Assembly: GCF_039536765.1 (NCBI RefSeq)
Contig: NZ_BAAAZF010000001.1
Span: 2,311,001 to 2,375,000, forward strand
Length of the DNA stretch: 64,000 nucleotides
Direction: 5' to 3'
Origin: Parerythrobacter jejuensis
GTDB lineage: Bacteria > Pseudomonadota > Alphaproteobacteria > Sphingomonadales > Sphingomonadaceae
Below the pieces are notes generated by a model. That model saw only the letters and a program-made list of their open reading frames with translations, ran no database searches and was not told the DNA's origin. Below are positions 32,815 through 41,476 of the stretch, piece after piece (the stretch's first letter is position 1; every line of letters starts with the position of its first letter). Made by a program: the position numbers and the translations under genes.

Positions 32815-34335
32815 CTACTCTGCAGGTTCGAGCGTTTCTTCGCTCCCTCGCGCATTGGCACCGGCGCGTTGGAAATCCAGCAAGCCATCGTCAATCGGTT
32901 CGTCGACCATCCGCTTGCGATCCAGAATATACTCCTGGTTGAGACGCCAGGGATACTCGACCGCATTCTTGGGCATGATGTGCTTGCCACGCTGGATGTA
33001 ACCGCTCGAGAAATCGAAAATATCGTCTTCTTCCAGCGTAACTTCCTCCGCCGGGGTCAAGACCGGCTCTGCTATCTGGGTGCCCGTTGCCTTCATGTGA
33101 TTGAGGACGCGGCAGACATAATCGGAATTGATGTCCGCCCTCAGGGTCCAGCTGGCATTGAGATAACCGAACACGACGGCAAGATTGGGCAGGTTCGAGA
33201 ACATGCAGCCCTTGTAATAATAGCGCTGGGCGAAATCGACTTTCTCGCCGCCGACAGAAACATCGATCTTCCCGGCGATGGCGAGCTTGAGCCCGGTCGC
33301 GGTGATGATGATATCTGCTTCGAGCAGGTCACCATTGTCGAGCTGGATACCGTTTTCGACGAATCGCGCGATCTTCGCTGTTACGACGCTGGCTTTGCCT
33401 GCGCGCATAGCGGCGAAGAGATCATCGTCAGGAACGAGACACAGACGCTGGTCCCACGGATCATAGGGCGGCGTGAAATCAGTCTTGTTGTAGTCTTTCC
33501 CGAGCGCTTTCTCGATCCGCTTGTACAGGCTCTTCTTGACCTTCTCGGGCCGATTGCGAGCCATCTTGAAGCTGAAATCCTGCATCTTGATGTTCTTGAA
33601 CCGGGTGATTTTGTAAGCGAGCTCTTCGGGCAGGATCTTCCTCAGGAAATTCGCCAATCCATCCTTTGCCGGGCGGCTGAACATCCATGTCGGCGTCCGC
33701 TGCAGCATCGTGACGTGCTCTGCCTTGTCGGACATTGACGGAACGATCGTCACGGCGGTCGCACCAGAACCGATCACCACAACCTTCTTGCCGCTATAGT
33801 CCAGGTCCTGCGGCCAGAACTGCGGATGGATCACCTGACCCTTGAATTCGCCAAGTTCGAAACCGGCATCATAGGGCTCGTCATAATCGTAATAGCCCGA
33901 GCCGAGATACACAAAATTCGCCGTCAGCCGCTTCTTCTCGCCGTCTTGCAATTCAACAGTGACAGTCCATCGAGCGGTGGAACGATCGAAATCTGCCGAG
34001 ATGACCCGGTGGCCATAACGGATATGTTCGCGAATGCCGCGCTCGTCGACGATCGTGTTGAGATAGTCGAGAATGGCCGGGGCATCGGCGATGGATTTCT
34101 CGTGCTTCCACGGCTCAAATACAAAGCCCAGCGTGTGCATGTCGCTATCGGACCGGATGCCGGGATAGCGGAACAAATCCCATGTGCCGCCCAAATTGTC
34201 GCGCATCTCGACAATCCCATAGCTGTGATCAGGGCAGTGCATTTCCATATGTGCAGCCATGCCGATGCCAGAAATGCCGGCGCCTACAATCAGCACGTCA
34301 AAGTCGGTCGGGCTTCCAGCGGTTGTGCCGGTCAT
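32815..34335 (-). CDS. FAD-dependent monooxygenase (Baeyer-Villiger/flavin monooxygenase family)
   Basis: 506 residues. Two dinucleotide folds are visible: FAD site VLIVGAGISGIGMA at residues 10-23 and NADPH site VVVIGSGATAVTI near residue 185. Between them EFKGQVIHPQFWPQDLDY carries the FxGxxxHxxxWP fingerprint of flavin monooxygenases. It should oxygenate a ketone or heteroatom in a small hydrophobic substrate using NADPH and O2. Substrate unknown. The ATG at 34335 has GAGAGGA upstream. It is divergent from the second TonB receptor. Confidence 0.88.
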   Translation of the reverse strand: MTGTTAGSPTDFDVLIVGAGISGIGMAAHMEMHCPDHSYGIVEMRDNLGGTWDLFRYPGIRSDSDMHTLGFVFEPWKHEKSIADAPAILDYLNTIVDERGIREHIRYGHRVISADFDRSTARWTVTVELQDGEKKRLTANFVYLGSGYYDYDEPYDAGFELGEFKGQVIHPQFWPQDLDYSGKKVVVIGSGATAVTIVPSMSDKAEHVTMLQRTPTWMFSRPAKDGLANFLRKILPEELAYKITRFKNIKMQDFSFKMARNRPEKVKKSLYKRIEKALGKDYNKTDFTPPYDPWDQRLCLVPDDDLFAAMRAGKASVVTAKIARFVENGIQLDNGDLLEADIIITATGLKLAIAGKIDVSVGGEKVDFAQRYYYKGCMFSNLPNLAVVFGYLNASWTLRADINSDYVCRVLNHMKATGTQIAEPVLTPAEEVTLEEDDIFDFSSGYIQRGKHIMPKNAVEYPWRLNQEYILDRKRMVDEPIDDGLLDFQRAGANARGSEETLEPAE

Positions 34336-34443
34336 ATTGGTCCTCTCTTGCAACTTATCTCATAGAAGCACATAAAAACGCCCTTTGCGAGTCCCGCGCA
34401 CTAAGCTGCTGACGACAGCGGAAAGTGTCGCTAGGGCCGCGCG

Positions 34444-36456
34444 ATGCTTTGCCGTTATCCGTTGCCGCTGATCACTCTTGCCATTGCTATGCCCGCTATG
34501 GCCCAGGAAACCGACAATTCCGATAGGGAAGAGATCGTCGTGATCGGGCAGGGCCTGCCTGAAACGCCTGCCGCACCTGCATATTCCGAGCGTAAGCTGG
34601 AACGGGAGCAGATTCTGTCTGCTCCCTCGGGCCGGATCGAGGAAGCTTTGGGCGCCGTCGCCGGAGTCCAGCAGTTCCGCCGGTCTGATAGCCGTTCGTC
34701 CAATCCGTCTGCGCAAGGGGTCACGCTGCGGGCTCTTGGCGGGAACGCAACCAGCCGTGCCCTTGTCCTGCTCGACGGGGTCCCGATGAGCGATCCGTTC
34801 TTCGGCTATATTCCGTTTGCTGCGCTGTTGCCTGAACAGCTCCGCGGTGTCACCGTAACCCGCGGTGGGGGATCTGGCCCATTCGGGGCTGGCGCCCTGG
34901 CAGGGACTATCGCCCTGACGTCCGCCGACCTCGCCACGATCGGCAGGATCAGCGGCTCCGTTCTGGTAAATGACCGCGGCGGAACGGAAGCCAGCGCGAG
35001 CCTGGGGACAGACCTGGGGCAAGGCTTCGTCGTTGCCAGCGGACGCTGGGACCGCGGCGAGGGTTTCTTTACCACGCCGCGCAGCCAGAGAGTGGCAGCG
35101 AGCGCTCCAGCCGCATTTGAAAGCGTGTCAGGCCAGATCAGGGCCGTTGCTCCGTTGACCGAGACGCTTGAAATGCAGGCCCGCCTCCTTGCCTTTGATG
35201 ATCAACGGACTTTGCGGTTCGAGGGCGCAGACAGCTCTGCAAGCGGGCAGGATGCAAGTATCCGGGTTGTTTCGCGGGGCGCTTGGCAAGTCGATGCCTT
35301 GGCCTATGTTCAGGCGCGCAATTTTTCCAATATCGTGATCAGTTCGACCCGGTTTGTGAAAGTGCTCGATCAGAGCAACACGCCGACAACCGGAATAGGT
35401 GGCAAGCTTGAGCTCAGGCCCCCGGTTGGCCCTGACCATGTGCTCCGTTTCGGTGTTGATTATCGCCGTTCTGAGGGTGAGTTGCAGGAGCAACCATTCA
35501 GTGCCTTCACGGGGAATCTTCGCGCCCGGCGGCGTGCAGGCGGTTCCACCAGTGATTTCGGCGTCTTTCTGGAAGACGACTGGACTCTCGGAGACCTGAT
35601 CCTGACCGGCGGCATCAGAGCCGATCGCACGACAATCAAGAACGGTTTCTTCCGTGAGGAGAATGCTGCCGGTGCTGTGACCGCCGACAACCAATTTGCT
35701 GACCGTTCGGACTGGACGGTGACGTGGCGAGGGGGAGGCTTGTTCCGCCCGACCCGGCAGCTGGCAGTGCGCGCCGCAGCCTATCGCGGATTGCGCTTGC
35801 CGACTTTGAACGAGCTTTATCGTCCGTTTGTGGTTTTCCCGGTCGTCACCCAGGCCAACGCCGCGCTCGACGTCGAAAAGCTAAAAGGTTTTGAAGCGGG
35901 GATTGATTGGACGCCAATGGATGGCCTCGCATTCTCTGCGACAGCCTTCGGCAACCGGGTCGAGAATGCGATTGCCAATGTCACCTTGACCCCAACTCTG
36001 CGCCAGCGCCAAAACTTGCCCGCGATCGACGCCCGCGGCCTGGAATTTGGTGCTCGCGTTAGCCGCGGCCAGATCAGCTTTGACGGCACGCTGGCCTACA
36101 CCGATGCCAAGGTGGACGGATCGGGCCAGTCTCTGGCACTCGACGGAAACCGGCCACCGCAAACACCGCGTCTGGCCGCTGCTGCAACGCTGGCCTGGAA
36201 GCCGATGGAGGAAGGGATGCTGTCGCTATCCTTGCGCCATGTCGGCAAGCAGTTCGAAAGCGATCAGGAAACCGATGTCCTGCCGGCGGCGACAACGCTT
36301 GGAGCCTTCGCGCGGATTCCGCTCCGCGACGGCTTTGCGCTCGTCTTGCGCGGGGAGAACCTGCTCGACGAGACGATTGTGACCCGCAATTCGCGCGGCG
36401 CAATCGATCTCGGCGTACCGCGCACGGTCTGGGCCGGAGTTCGGTACGGCTTCTGA
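34444..36456 (+). CDS. TonB-dependent receptor (plug-barrel)
   Basis: 670 residues. Signal peptide MLCRYPLPLITLAIAMPAMA with cleavage near MAQE, a TonB-box-like EEIVVIGQG, the plug domain (IEEALGAVAGVQQFRRSDSR to AGTIALTS), and a barrel ending in Phe (GVRYGF). The size is typical of siderophore, vitamin or small metabolite receptors. No ligand-specific motif is evident, and no transporter or siderophore gene lies next to it. It has no strong ribosome site. An SDR gene follows 98 bp downstream. Confidence 0.9.
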   Translation: MLCRYPLPLITLAIAMPAMAQETDNSDREEIVVIGQGLPETPAAPAYSERKLEREQILSAPSGRIEEALGAVAGVQQFRRSDSRSSNPSAQGVTLRALGGNATSRALVLLDGVPMSDPFFGYIPFAALLPEQLRGVTVTRGGGSGPFGAGALAGTIALTSADLATIGRISGSVLVNDRGGTEASASLGTDLGQGFVVASGRWDRGEGFFTTPRSQRVAASAPAAFESVSGQIRAVAPLTETLEMQARLLAFDDQRTLRFEGADSSASGQDASIRVVSRGAWQVDALAYVQARNFSNIVISSTRFVKVLDQSNTPTTGIGGKLELRPPVGPDHVLRFGVDYRRSEGELQEQPFSAFTGNLRARRRAGGSTSDFGVFLEDDWTLGDLILTGGIRADRTTIKNGFFREENAAGAVTADNQFADRSDWTVTWRGGGLFRPTRQLAVRAAAYRGLRLPTLNELYRPFVVFPVVTQANAALDVEKLKGFEAGIDWTPMDGLAFSATAFGNRVENAIANVTLTPTLRQRQNLPAIDARGLEFGARVSRGQISFDGTLAYTDAKVDGSGQSLALDGNRPPQTPRLAAAATLAWKPMEEGMLSLSLRHVGKQFESDQETDVLPAATTLGAFARIPLRDGFALVLRGENLLDETIVTRNSRGAIDLGVPRTVWAGVRYGF

Positions 36457-36554
36457 TTACCCGCTAGCTTAACCGCCAGTTTCTCGGCTGCCGGGCCGGT
36501 GGCAAGACTTTGTCCAAAGCTGTCCGGACCCGGGCAGGCTTGGGAGGCATAGCG

Positions 36555-37328
36555 ATGGGTATTCTCGAGAAATTCCGGCTTGATGGCGAAGTGGCTGTCG
36601 TGACCGGCGCCGGCAAAGGTATTGGCCGCGCCATTGCGTTGGGATTGGCAGAGGCGGGGGCCGATGTCGTGCTGGCCGCACGGACGCAAAGCGATCTCGA
36701 TGCCGTGGCGCAAGAGGTTCGCGCACTAGGCCAGCGTGCTTTGCCAATTGCCACCGACGCAACCAACCTTGAAGCGCTAGAATCGCTGGCGAGCAAGACG
36801 ATTGATGCGTTTGGGAAATTGACAATTTGGGTCAACAATGCGGGCGGCATTCCCGACGGCACGCCACGCTATCTGACCCGGACAACAGAAGAGAATTTCG
36901 ATGCCCAGATCTCGCTCAACCTGAAAGCGGTGTGGATGGGCTCGACAGTCGCGGCCCGGCACATGAAGGAGGGCGGCGGAGCGATCGTGAATATCTCGTC
37001 ACGCTCGGCTTACGGTCCGCAGGTCAAGAATGGTCCCTATGGTGCATCGAAGGCAGCGGTGAACAGCCTGACCAGGACGCTTGCATTGGAAGTTGCGCCC
37101 AATATCCGGGTCAATGCCGTGGCGCCCGGTCCGGTCCCGACCGAGAATTTTGACGATTGCATGGGCACGAACACGCCCGAGAAGCGCGAGAAACTGCTGG
37201 AGATGATGGACATGCCCTTGCAACGCTACGGCACCGGAGAGGATATCGCCGCAGCCGTGGTCTACATGGCCTCGCCCGCAGCAAGCTGGGTTACCGGCCA
37301 ATGCCTGTTCGTCACCGGAGGGAAGTAA
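36555..37328 (+). CDS. SDR family NAD(P)-dependent oxidoreductase
   Basis: 257 residues of the classical short-chain dehydrogenase type: the cofactor motif GAGKGIGRA near residue 16, NNAGG in the middle, a catalytic serine in NISSRSAYG, and YGASK giving the Tyr-x3-Lys pair. It resembles glucose 1-dehydrogenase/3-oxoacyl reductase-like SDRs, so the substrate is open. The ATG at 36555 has GGGAGG nine bases upstream; an in-frame TTG at 36510 is rejected. Confidence 0.9.
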   Translation: MGILEKFRLDGEVAVVTGAGKGIGRAIALGLAEAGADVVLAARTQSDLDAVAQEVRALGQRALPIATDATNLEALESLASKTIDAFGKLTIWVNNAGGIPDGTPRYLTRTTEENFDAQISLNLKAVWMGSTVAARHMKEGGGAIVNISSRSAYGPQVKNGPYGASKAAVNSLTRTLALEVAPNIRVNAVAPGPVPTENFDDCMGTNTPEKREKLLEMMDMPLQRYGTGEDIAAAVVYMASPAASWVTGQCLFVTGGK

Positions 37329-37407
37329 GCTGAAGCGCCAAAGCGCAGCGCCGACTAGGACGCGAGGTTAACAGCCTCCAGCGAAAAGTTTCGGTTCGCA
37401 AAGAGAA

Positions 37408-37497
37408 TGGCGGAGACGGAGGGATTCGAACCCTCGATACACTTACGCGTATGGTTCCTTAGCAGGGAACTGGTTTCAGCCACTCACCCACGTCTCC
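37408..37497 (-). tRNA. tRNA-Ser(GCT)
   Basis: A 90-base class II tRNA on the minus strand. The acceptor GGAGACG pairs with CGTCTCC, the anticodon loop CTGCTAA contains GCT (forward 37461-37463), a long variable arm follows (CATACGCGTAAGTGTA), the T arm has GGTTCGAATCC and CCA is encoded. It reads AGC/AGT serine codons. Confidence 0.97.
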
Positions 37498-37536
37498 GCA
37501 TGTCGCATTGTCGGGCATACCGTCTGCGAGGAGCGC

Positions 37537-37565
37537 GCTATAACGGCGGGTCCCCGCGGGGGCAA
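37537..37565 (-). promoter_or_regulatory. tRNA-Ser promoter
   Basis: On the minus strand TTGCCC (37565-37560) and TATAGC (37542-37537) are separated by exactly 17 bp, 39 bp upstream of the tRNA 5' end. This is a good stable-RNA-type match. Confidence 0.6.
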
Positions 37566-37721
37566 GGGGCGTTGCACTTTGCCGCAATTCTGAGGGAAAT
37601 CGCACAATCGGACTCGCTTCGGCGTGTTTTCGATTCGCTTCGTCGTTCGTTCATTGCCGGGCAATCCGCGAGGGATTCTTCTGTCGCGCAAAGGGCATGC
37701 CGCCCTGGACAAGGATGGATC

Positions 37722-38546
37722 ATGATCAGCCTGCCAACCAGCATTCGCAATGCACTTGCCGGGATCGCCGCCAGCGCAGCCTTGCTGGCTGCCCCGCTTC
37801 ACGCGCAAGGCGTCGAGACAATCGATCCCGATACTGCCATCGATGGCGATCTGGCCGAGCAGCCTGGCGATCAGCCGGTTTACGGCGATCCAGCCGATAC
37901 GACACCGACCGAGCCCAGCCTGGATATTACCGCAACGCCGCCAAGCGACGATGCGCCCGTCGCGCCGAGCTGGTCCAACCCGACTGCGGTCGATGCCTGG
38001 TCTCCGGACACTGTCGGTGCACCCGGCGCGCCGCAAGCCGAAGTGGCCGATGCAGCAAGCTCGACCACTTACAAGCAAGACGATCTTATTGGTGCTGCGC
38101 AGGGCGTGTTCGGCCAGGGGGCAGAAGGCCTCGCCAAGATGATCCAGGATGTGCTGTCGAAGCAGGGCGAGCCGAACGCCTATATTGTTGGCCGTGAAGC
38201 TGGCGGCGCCTTCATCGTCGGGGCCCGCTACGGCTCGGGCACGTTGTATCACAAGGTCGAAGGTGAGCGCCCCGTTTACTGGACCGGCCCTTCGATCGGC
38301 TTTGATGCCGGTGCGAATGCGGGCAATACTTTTGTGCTGGTCTACAACCTCTATGACAGCGAAGAGCTGTATGAGCGCTATCCGGCAGGCGAAGGCCAAG
38401 CCTATGCCATCGGCGGCCTTACCGCGAGCTATATGCGCAAAGGGGACGTCGTGTTGATCCCGATCCGTGTCGGTGCCGGCCTGCGGCTTGGCATCAATGC
38501 GGGCTATATGAAGTTTTCCAAGAAGCAGCGCTGGCTGCCCTTCTAG
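37722..38546 (+). CDS. DUF1134 protein (EipA-like envelope integrity protein)
   Basis: 274 residues. Signal peptide (ALAGIAASAALLAAPLHAQG), an acidic, Pro/Thr-rich linker (about residues 30-115), then the DUF1134 domain: GEPNAYIVGREAGGAFIVGA, YGSGTLYHKVEGERPVYWTG, GFDAGANAGNTFVLVYNLYD and VGAGLRLGINAGYMKFSKKQ. EipA of Brucella and Caulobacter is a periplasmic protein needed for envelope integrity. The ATG at 37722 has AAGGATGG upstream. The long linker is this protein's distinctive part. Confidence 0.88.
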   Translation: MISLPTSIRNALAGIAASAALLAAPLHAQGVETIDPDTAIDGDLAEQPGDQPVYGDPADTTPTEPSLDITATPPSDDAPVAPSWSNPTAVDAWSPDTVGAPGAPQAEVADAASSTTYKQDDLIGAAQGVFGQGAEGLAKMIQDVLSKQGEPNAYIVGREAGGAFIVGARYGSGTLYHKVEGERPVYWTGPSIGFDAGANAGNTFVLVYNLYDSEELYERYPAGEGQAYAIGGLTASYMRKGDVVLIPIRVGAGLRLGINAGYMKFSKKQRWLPF

Positions 38547-38648
38547 TCGCGAAAAATCCGGACGGATCCACCTTGAAAACGAAAGCAGGGGGCCGTTCAT
38601 ACGAATTCTCGGTTGCGGCCTGCGCACGGGCACGGCAAAGCATGCGCC

Positions 38649-39827
38649 ATGCTCGACCGTCTTGAACAACAAGCCCCCGATGCGCTGCTGGCGTTGATCA
38701 AACTCTATGCCGCCGATGACCGGTCCGACAAGATCGACCTGGGCGTTGGCGTTTATCGCACGGATGATGGCGCAACGCCGGTCTTCGCTGCGATCAAGCA
38801 AGCCGAGCAGAAGCTCGTCGACGAGCAGGAATCGAAAGGATATCTTGGCCCGGAAGGCGACATCGGCTTCGTCCATGCGCTGATGCCCTACATTTTTGGC
38901 AAGGACGCCACGATGGGCGGCCGGATCGAGGGCATGCAGACCCCGGGCGGAACCGGTGCAGTGCGCCTTGCCACATCGCTGGCCAAGCAAGCGGGCGTTA
39001 CGCGGGTCCATCTGGGCATCCCCAGCTGGCCCAACCATGCCCAGATCCTGGGCGATGTCGGTCTTGAGACCGTGACATTCGAACACGCACGGCCCGATGG
39101 TAGCGCCAATGTCGATGCGGTGCTGGGAGTGATCCGCACCGGACAGGCTGGCGATGCTGTGCTGCTGCATGGCTGCTGCCACAACCCGACCGGAGTGGAT
39201 TATACGCGCGAGGATTGGGCCGCTATTGCCGGGGCCTTGGCGGATAGCGCCGTCCTGCCGATTATCGACACCGCCTATCAGGGGCTGGGACACGGCCTGG
39301 AGGAAGATGTTGCCGGGATGCGCAGCTTGCTGGCGGCGGTGCCCGAGGCGCTGATTGCCTATAGCTGTGACAAGAATTTCGGCCTCTACCGCGACCGTGT
39401 CGGTGCGTTTTACGTGAAAGCCCAGTCGGGCGACCAGCTTGATGCGATCCTGTCCAATGCCAATGCCCTGGCCCGTGCCAACTGGTCGATGCCGCCTGAT
39501 CACGGCGGCGCCGCGGTACGCAAGGTGTTGCGCGACGAGGCCATGACCAAGACATGGCTGGACGAGCTTGCCGGCATGCGGGACCGCTTGCGCTGGGTCC
39601 GCGAGCGACTGGCCCAGGCTGACAATGAAGTGCCGGGGCTCGATCTTGCCCCGCTCGGCCGGCAAAATGGCATGTTCGCCATGCTGGCCTTGTCCAAAGA
39701 CCAGATTGGCACTCTGCGAGACGACCATGCGATTTACATGGCGGGTTCCGGCCGGATCAATGTCGCGGGATTGACCAAGCACAATATCGAGAAGTTCATC
39801 GCAGCGTTGGCAGATGTCACCAGCTGA
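38649..39827 (+). CDS. aromatic/aspartate aminotransferase (class I)
   Basis: 392 residues of the aspartate/tyrosine aminotransferase Ia-gamma type: KIDLGVGVYRTDDGATPVF at the N-terminus, TPGGTGAVRLA, GCCHNPTGVDYT with the conserved Asn-Pro, and YSCDKNFGLYRDRVG with K242 as the expected PLP lysine. It should transfer amino groups from aromatic amino acids or aspartate to 2-oxoglutarate. Cytosolic. The ATG at 38649 fits homologue starts. The stop lies 14 bp inside the next gene, so the two are coupled. Confidence 0.92.
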   Translation: MLDRLEQQAPDALLALIKLYAADDRSDKIDLGVGVYRTDDGATPVFAAIKQAEQKLVDEQESKGYLGPEGDIGFVHALMPYIFGKDATMGGRIEGMQTPGGTGAVRLATSLAKQAGVTRVHLGIPSWPNHAQILGDVGLETVTFEHARPDGSANVDAVLGVIRTGQAGDAVLLHGCCHNPTGVDYTREDWAAIAGALADSAVLPIIDTAYQGLGHGLEEDVAGMRSLLAAVPEALIAYSCDKNFGLYRDRVGAFYVKAQSGDQLDAILSNANALARANWSMPPDHGGAAVRKVLRDEAMTKTWLDELAGMRDRLRWVRERLAQADNEVPGLDLAPLGRQNGMFAMLALSKDQIGTLRDDHAIYMAGSGRINVAGLTKHNIEKFIAALADVTS

Positions 39828-40377
39828 ACTCGACCGCCAACCTACATTGGAAGGGCCGACGCTTATCCTACGCCCTTTGCAGCGTGAAGATTGGTCGGGC
39901 CTGTTTGCAGTCGCCTCGGATCGCTTGCTGTGGGAGCAGCATCCAGCCCATGACCGCTGGCAAGAGCCCGTCTTCCGCACCTTCTTTGACGACGCCCTGG
40001 AACAGAGCGGCGCACTGGCGGTGATCGACAAGGCAACCGGAGCGATCATCGGCTCATCGCGCTATCAAGGGCTCGAGCTCGGCAATGGCGGCTCGGTCGA
40101 GATCGGGTGGACCTTTCTGGCCCGGTCCTTTTGGGGCGGCGACGCCAATCGCGAGATGAAACGGCTGATGATTGCGCATGCGCTGGCAAGCGTTGCGGAA
40201 TGCCGCTTTGCTGTTGGCGAAGACAATTGGCGTTCGCGCAAGGCGATGGAGAAGATCGGCGGAGTGCTGGGCAGCCGGGTCGAAGTGCGCCAGATGGCAG
40301 ACGGGCCATCCCGCCACGTGCATTATACGATTGGCCAGGCTGAATTCGACGCCGGGCCGCTTGGCTGTTCGGGCTGA
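39814..40377 (+). CDS. GNAT family N-acetyltransferase (RimJ/RimL type)
   Basis: 187 residues: TLILRPLQREDWSGLFAVAS at the start, then VEIGWTFLARSFWGGDANRE with the family's acetyl-CoA-binding region and DNWRSRKAMEKIGG near the end. The pattern fits Acetyltransf_3 enzymes, which acetylate N-termini or small molecules; the acceptor is unknown. Its start overlaps the aminotransferase by 14 bp. Confidence 0.85.
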   Translation: MSPAELDRQPTLEGPTLILRPLQREDWSGLFAVASDRLLWEQHPAHDRWQEPVFRTFFDDALEQSGALAVIDKATGAIIGSSRYQGLELGNGGSVEIGWTFLARSFWGGDANREMKRLMIAHALASVAECRFAVGEDNWRSRKAMEKIGGVLGSRVEVRQMADGPSRHVHYTIGQAEFDAGPLGCSG

Positions 40378-40391
40378 CCAAGCCAGTCGTT

Positions 40392-40482
40392 GGAACGCCA
40401 ACCGCGATTTGCAAAAGTGTGACTTTTGGCGCTGCCACGGCGGTCGGCAGGCCGCCTCGGCTCGACAATGTGTGACTTTCCG
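40392..40482 (-). repeat. dispersed intergenic element, copy B (two AAAGTCACA boxes)
   Basis: Read on the minus strand: CGGAAAGTCACAC (40482-40470), a 53 bp step, AAAGTCACAC with CTTTTGC after it (40426 downward), then GTTGGCGTTCC (40402-40392). This mirrors copy A at 28356-28454 block by block. It fills much of the 249 bp gap before the Flp pilin gene. Confidence 0.7.
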
Positions 40483-40626
40483 TAGAAGCCTTTGCCCGAA
40501 GTAGGGGGCCATTGCACATGGCCTGGAACCTAGGCGCGTCTGTTCCCTGTAGGACAGGACGCAGCGCATTTACCTGAAAATAACCGTGATCCCCTAAGTC
40601 CCTAGTAACCAAGGGGGAACCAATCC

Positions 40627-40791
40627 ATGTTCAAGAAAATCCTTCAGGACGAGACCGGAAGTCCGGCCACGGAATTCGCGCTGGTCGCATCGATTATTTC
40701 GATCGCCGCGCTAGGGGCCTTTATGGCCCTGGGCAACGCATCAACCGCGCAGATGGATGGTGTCGAGCAAGCCTACGCCGACGTAAACTAG
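40627..40791 (+). CDS. Flp-type class IVb pilin (54 aa)
   Basis: A 54-residue prepilin: the short basic leader MFKKILQDETG is followed by the processing site G-SPATEF (Glu at +5 and an aromatic at +6, as in Flp pilins) and the hydrophobic helix ALVASIISIAALGAFMALG. It would be cleaved by a TadV-type peptidase and assembled into a Flp/Tad pilus at the inner membrane. AAGGGGGA lies about nine bases before the ATG. No tad/cpa assembly gene is in the window, so this is an orphan pilin. Confidence 0.88.
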   Translation: MFKKILQDETGSPATEFALVASIISIAALGAFMALGNASTAQMDGVEQAYADVN

Positions 40792-40824
40792 GGCGGTCAG
40801 GCCCAGCAGCAATGGCGTTCGAGC

Positions 40825-41442
40825 CTATTTGCGCAGACTCTCCATCCGCTTCAGGTAACGGGCCAGAACGTCTATCTCGAGATTGACGGCGTCGCCCTGT
40901 TCCAGCGCGCCCAGCGTGGTGACTTCGCCTGTATGCGGGATGATGTTCAATCCGAACCGAACGTCGCCATTGTCTTCATCGACCACTGAATTCACCGTCA
41001 GCGACACGCCGTCGATGGTGATCGAACCTTTCTCTGCGACGTAGGGCGCGATGCTTTGCGGCGCGAGGATCTCGATCCGGATCGATCCGCCCTCTTCGCG
41101 CGCGACGGCCACGCGTCCGACAGCATCGACATGGCCGGTCACAAGGTGTCCGCCCAATTCGTCACCCAGCTTCAGGGCCTGCTCAAGATTGAGCTTGCGC
41201 CCGGTGGTCCACTGGTCTTGCGCAGTGCAGCTGACCGTTTCGTTCGAGACATCGACTGCGAACCAGGCATCGCCTTCTTCGCCGCCGCGCTCCACAACAG
41301 TCAGGCACACACCTGAGCAAGCGATCGATGCGCCAATGGCCATGGTTTCAGGATCATACGGGCACGCGATCCGGATGTGCATGTCGCCCTTATGCTCGAT
41401 GTTGTCGATGGTGCCGATGGCGGTGACAATCCCGGTGAACAT
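40825..41442 (-). CDS. ribE: riboflavin synthase alpha subunit
   Basis: 205 residues with the two-fold lumazine-binding repeat: MFTGIVTAIGTI and ACSGVCLTVV in the first half, GHLVTGHVDAVG and GVSLTVNSV in the second. It converts two 6,7-dimethyl-8-ribityllumazine molecules to riboflavin. It is downstream of ribD on the same strand (34 bp gap). The ATG at 41442 is the universal MFTGI start; the longer frame to 41553 overlaps ribD. Confidence 0.95.
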   Translation of the reverse strand: MFTGIVTAIGTIDNIEHKGDMHIRIACPYDPETMAIGASIACSGVCLTVVERGGEEGDAWFAVDVSNETVSCTAQDQWTTGRKLNLEQALKLGDELGGHLVTGHVDAVGRVAVAREEGGSIRIEILAPQSIAPYVAEKGSITIDGVSLTVNSVVDEDNGDVRFGLNIIPHTGEVTTLGALEQGDAVNLEIDVLARYLKRMESLRK

Positions 41443-41476
41443 GCGAAATCCTTGCGTGATATTGGTGTGCGACAGA

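Noticed and set aside
37476..40049. 857-codon open frame on the minus strand
   Set aside because: It runs antisense through tRNA-Ser, EipA, the aminotransferase and the GNAT gene; no domain is recognisable.
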